DNA of 64,000 nt. Source: Mediterranea massiliensis (GTDB lineage: Bacteria; Bacteroidota; Bacteroidia; Bacteroidales; Bacteroidaceae). Below are positions 61,648-64,000 of the stretch, piece after piece; position 1 is the first letter of the stretch; the number at the start of each line of letters is the position of its first letter. The translations under genes and the position numbers were made by a program. The stretch covers positions 124,001-188,000 of the forward strand of contig SUXZ01000001.1 of the NCBI GenBank assembly GCA_015060685.1. Direction: 5' to 3'. The notes beneath the pieces were generated by a model. The model saw only the letters and a list, made by a program, of their open reading frames with translations, was not told the origin of the DNA and did not search any database.

Positions 61648-62775
61648 ATGAAACGTAATATCGTCATCACCGGTGGCGCCGGCTTCATCGGCTCCCACGT
61701 CGTAAGATTGTTTGTAAACAAATACCCCGAATATAACATCATCAACTTAGACAAGTTGACCTATGCCGGCAACTTGGCCAACCTGAAAGACATTGAAGAC
61801 AAACCCAACTACAAGTTTGTCAAGATGGACATTTGCGACTTCGATGCCTTCTACCAGTTGATGCAAGACGAAAAAATCGACGGCATCATCCACTTAGCCG
61901 CCGAAAGCCACGTAGATAGAAGCATCAAGGATCCCTTCACCTTCGCCAAGACCAATGTGATGGGAACCTTGTCATTGCTCCAAGCCGCCAAACTCTACTG
62001 GGAAAGCCTGCCCGAAAAATACGAAGGCAAACGCTTTTATCACATTTCAACCGATGAAGTCTATGGTGCATTGACCATGAACCACCCCGAAGGCATCGAA
62101 CCTCCGTTCAAAACAGTAGCTTCTTCTGAAGGCCACAAAGCCTACGGTGACGACTTCTTCTACGAGACAACGAAATACAACCCCCATAGCCCCTATAGTG
62201 CAGCCAAGGCCAGTAGCGACCACTTCGTGCGCGCCTATCACGACACCTACGGCATGCCCACCATCGTGACCAACTGCAGCAACAACTATGGCCCCTATCA
62301 GTTCCCCGAAAAGCTGATACCTTTATTTATTAATAATATCCGAAACAGAAAACCCCTGCCGGTATATGGCAAGGGCGAGAACGTGCGCGACTGGCTCTAT
62401 GTAGAAGACCATGCCCGCGCCATCGACGTCATCTTCCACGAAGGCAAGATAGCCGAGACCTACAACATCGGCGGCTTCAACGAATGGAAGAACATCGACC
62501 TTATCAAGGTAATGATCAAGACCGTAGATAAGATCCTCGGCAACCCCGAAGGCCACTCGCTCGACCTCATTACCTACGTCACAGATAGATTAGGCCACGA
62601 TGCCCGTTATGCCATCGATTCTTCAAAACTACAACGCGAATTAGGTTGGGAACCTTCATTGCAATTCGAAGAAGGCATCGAACGCACCGTCCGTTGGTAC
62701 CTCGATAACCAAGAATGGATGGATAATGTCACCAGTGGTGATTACCAGAAGTATTACGATAGCATGTACAAGTAG
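61648..62775 (+). CDS. rfbB: dTDP-glucose 4,6-dehydratase
   Basis: A 375-residue SDR enzyme: NAD loop GGAGFIGSHV, STDEVYG (catalytic Thr-Asp-Glu), YSAAKAS (Tyr and Lys), NNYGPYQFPEKLIP, and KGENVRDWLYVEDHARAI. It makes dTDP-4-keto-6-deoxyglucose, upstream of RfbC in the pathway though downstream in gene order. The reductase gene rfbD is not in the window. Confidence 0.97.
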   Translation: MKRNIVITGGAGFIGSHVVRLFVNKYPEYNIINLDKLTYAGNLANLKDIEDKPNYKFVKMDICDFDAFYQLMQDEKIDGIIHLAAESHVDRSIKDPFTFAKTNVMGTLSLLQAAKLYWESLPEKYEGKRFYHISTDEVYGALTMNHPEGIEPPFKTVASSEGHKAYGDDFFYETTKYNPHSPYSAAKASSDHFVRAYHDTYGMPTIVTNCSNNYGPYQFPEKLIPLFINNIRNRKPLPVYGKGENVRDWLYVEDHARAIDVIFHEGKIAETYNIGGFNEWKNIDLIKVMIKTVDKILGNPEGHSLDLITYVTDRLGHDARYAIDSSKLQRELGWEPSLQFEEGIERTVRWYLDNQEWMDNVTSGDYQKYYDSMYK

Positions 62776-62859
62776 TGTTTTAGTGATTTTGTGTGTTAGT
62801 GATATAGCATCTACCACACTAACTAACCACCACACTAACTAACTACCACACTAACTCAC
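62774..62859. repeat. long hairpin of facing 8-bp arrays
   Basis: TTAGTG-type units start at the rfbB stop (to about 62807); complementary CACTAAC-type units (62814-62856) end at the stop of the convergent amidase. Both genes therefore terminate in the repeat. Confidence 0.85.
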
Positions 62860-63284
62860 ACCTCAAAACAAGGACAATCCTTGCCAGGATCCAATTGATG
62901 ATGCCCCACAACACGGGCATGCGGATAATCGATAGCCAACCGATCTAATAATAACTTCAGGCAGATGCGCTGTTGGGGTGTGCGCGTATCGCACGGGCGA
63001 CCGGCATCGTCCAAGCCACCCTCGTAACAGATGCCGATGGAATGTTTGTTATAACCGCGGGCATGTGCCCCCTCCTGGTAGAGGGGGCGACCCGCGTGAA
63101 CCACGCCATCGCGCGTAATGTAGTAGTGATAACCAATGTTGGCAAAGCCCCGGGCACGGTGGTCGCGACGGCAGTCGTCCACGGTGTAACTACGGGAGGC
63201 GCGTGTGGCACTACAATGAATTACTATCAGGTCTATGCGCCGGTACTCCTGGTACTGGCAGCTGTGAAGAATGGCGTTGCTCAA
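62856..63284 (-). CDS. N-acetylmuramoyl-L-alanine amidase
   Basis: A 142-residue Ami_2 (PGRP-like) enzyme: VIHCSAT gives the first zinc His, GYHYYITRDG and EGAHARGYNKHSIGICYEGG are the core, and GHHQLDPGKDCPCFEV gives the second His and the zinc-binding Cys. No signal peptide. In Bacteroidales it is regularly found with an HU-like gene and a smalltalk peptide, as here. It should cut the MurNAc-L-Ala bond of peptidoglycan; its role in such cassettes is unknown. Confidence 0.92.
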   Translation of the reverse strand: MSNAILHSCQYQEYRRIDLIVIHCSATRASRSYTVDDCRRDHRARGFANIGYHYYITRDGVVHAGRPLYQEGAHARGYNKHSIGICYEGGLDDAGRPCDTRTPQQRICLKLLLDRLAIDYPHARVVGHHQLDPGKDCPCFEV

Positions 63285-63318
63285 TTTAAATTAAAAGTTG
63301 AAAGTTAAAAATTAAAAA

Positions 63319-63438
63319 TTAAGAATTACAGGCACTGATGCCGAAAGCACTGGCTAATACCGTGGCTACGGCTACAATTACCTTGAGCACAATGCTCAAA
63401 GCTGATGGCTTTTTGGGTTGTTGTTCTGGTTGTTTCAT
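63319..63438 (-). CDS. smalltalk family peptide
   Basis: A 39-residue peptide read directly on the minus strand: MKQPEQQPKKPSALSIVL at the start and ISACNS at the end, with one hydrophobic helix (about 15-35). Its length, the KVIVAVATVLASAFG-type helix and its place between an amidase and an HU gene match the smalltalk family of Bacteroidetes. Function unknown. Confidence 0.85.
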   Translation of the reverse strand: MKQPEQQPKKPSALSIVLKVIVAVATVLASAFGISACNS

Positions 63439-63456
63439 TGATTATAAATTTTAATT

Positions 63457-63613
63457 TGTGATATAGTGAGTTAGTGTGTTAGTGTTTTAGTGATATTGTG
63501 AGTTAGTGATATAGTGTGTTGGTGTTTTAGTGATTTAGTTGTTAGTACTAACTAACTACCACATTAATATCTACCACACCAACTCACCACCACACTAACA
63601 CACTAACATACTA
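63457..63613. repeat. long hairpin of facing 8-bp arrays
   Basis: TTAGTG-type units (63457-63540) face complementary CACTAAC/CACCAAC units (63549-63613) around the perfect palindrome GTTAGTACTAAC (63541-63552). It lies between smalltalk and the HU-like gene, and ends 2 bp from the HU stop. Confidence 0.88.
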
Positions 63614-63615
63614 AA

Positions 63616-64000
63616 TTATCCCAACGGATCAAGGACATCATCGCCACTACCGGCATCGCTACCGCCATTGCCGCTGTCGGATGACGAACCGCCACCGGTT
63701 GATGGAGCGGATGAAACCACATCATCCAACTTCACGAACGAGGCACCGGTGATGAGCGAACGGGTGGCCACGGTGCGGTCTGTGTTGCGGGTAGATGACG
63801 GGCGGAAGTTAGTCTTCACGCGGCAGTTCTGGGCGTTCACCTCTTCGGCAGTCTCGGCACCCTTTCCGGTGCTGCGCATCGAGAGCGAGAAGTTACCCAA
63901 TCCGTCGAGCGAAACCGTCTCACTGCTTTGCAGGTGGCGCGTCATCACGGTGATAAGGTTGTCGATGGTGTTCTTCACGTCACCGGGCGAGAGCGAACTC
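63616..64000 (-). CDS. HU-like DNA-binding protein (5' end beyond window)
   Basis: At least 128 residues are visible; the frame stays open to the window edge (SSLSPGDVKNTIDNLITVM), so the start lies to the right of 64000 and the GTG at 63978 is internal. The fold fits the HU-like family of amidase/smalltalk cassettes (NTIDNLITVMTRHLQSSETVSLDGLGNFSLSM). The tail is a Gly/Ser/Asp-rich low-complexity stretch ending DDVLDPLG. Confidence 0.88.
   Translation of the reverse strand, partial: SSLSPGDVKNTIDNLITVMTRHLQSSETVSLDGLGNFSLSMRSTGKGAETAEEVNAQNCRVKTNFRPSSTRNTDRTVATRSLITGASFVKLDDVVSSAPSTGGGSSSDSGNGGSDAGSGDDVLDPLG

Noticed and set aside
58341..63613. CRISPR array
   Set aside because: The 8-bp units are directly adjacent with no unique spacers, and there are no cas genes.

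Overview
The window comes from a gut-type Bacteroidales chromosome (Bacteroides/Parabacteroides-like; the genus cannot be fixed from sequence alone). The evidence is the Bacteroidetes -7 promoter box (TAnnTTTG) before many genes, the batA-E aerotolerance operon, the rpmB-rpmG-DUF4295 cluster, an archaeal-type ProS, an UpxY-controlled polysaccharide locus with its own tyrosine recombinase, and an HU/smalltalk/amidase cassette.

Layout. 0-6.3 kb is an accessory stretch: small orphan proteins, a Sel1/TonB_C protein, a DUF1810-ADP-ribosylglycohydrolase fusion and a Fic protein, ending at two identical tRNA-Arg genes. 6.6-18 kb holds housekeeping genes: a patatin-like outer-membrane esterase, htpG, clpC, gyrA and a TPR protein. 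18.3-26.9 kb is one leftward operon, moxR-DUF58-orf-batA-batBC-batD-batE. 27-30.3 kb has a PadR/DUF2812 pair, a repeat-rich gene-free gap with a MITE-like element, and two HU-type genes, one a membrane-anchored HU-LysM protein. 30.3-50.5 kb is core: rimO, ftsY, ribosomal proteins, cinA, tsaD, tamB, a PL10 pectate lyase, proS, dnaB, ispE, purT, DUF4301, a RelA-type enzyme and dgkA. 50.6-57 kb has panB, a lipoprotein phosphoesterase, a K+/H+ antiporter and an amgK-rapZ/murU cell-wall recycling pair, with a likely small RNA before amgK.

57.4-62.8 kb is the start of a phase-variable surface polysaccharide locus: tyrosine recombinase, a 209-bp invertible promoter with perfect 27-bp inverted repeats (drawn ON), upxY, an unknown gene, then rfbA-rfbC-rfbB. 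A convergent amidase, smalltalk peptide and HU gene close the window.

The least explained signal is a family of composite intergenic repeats. They combine 8-bp tandem units (TTAGTGNN or AGTAGTCA) with short palindromes of the form GTAGGGAC..GTCCGCC, and they begin at or inside stop codons. They fill nearly every gap from 57 to 63.6 kb, recur at 21.0, 34.0 and 50.6 kb, and one palindrome lies in frame inside the HU-LysM coding sequence.
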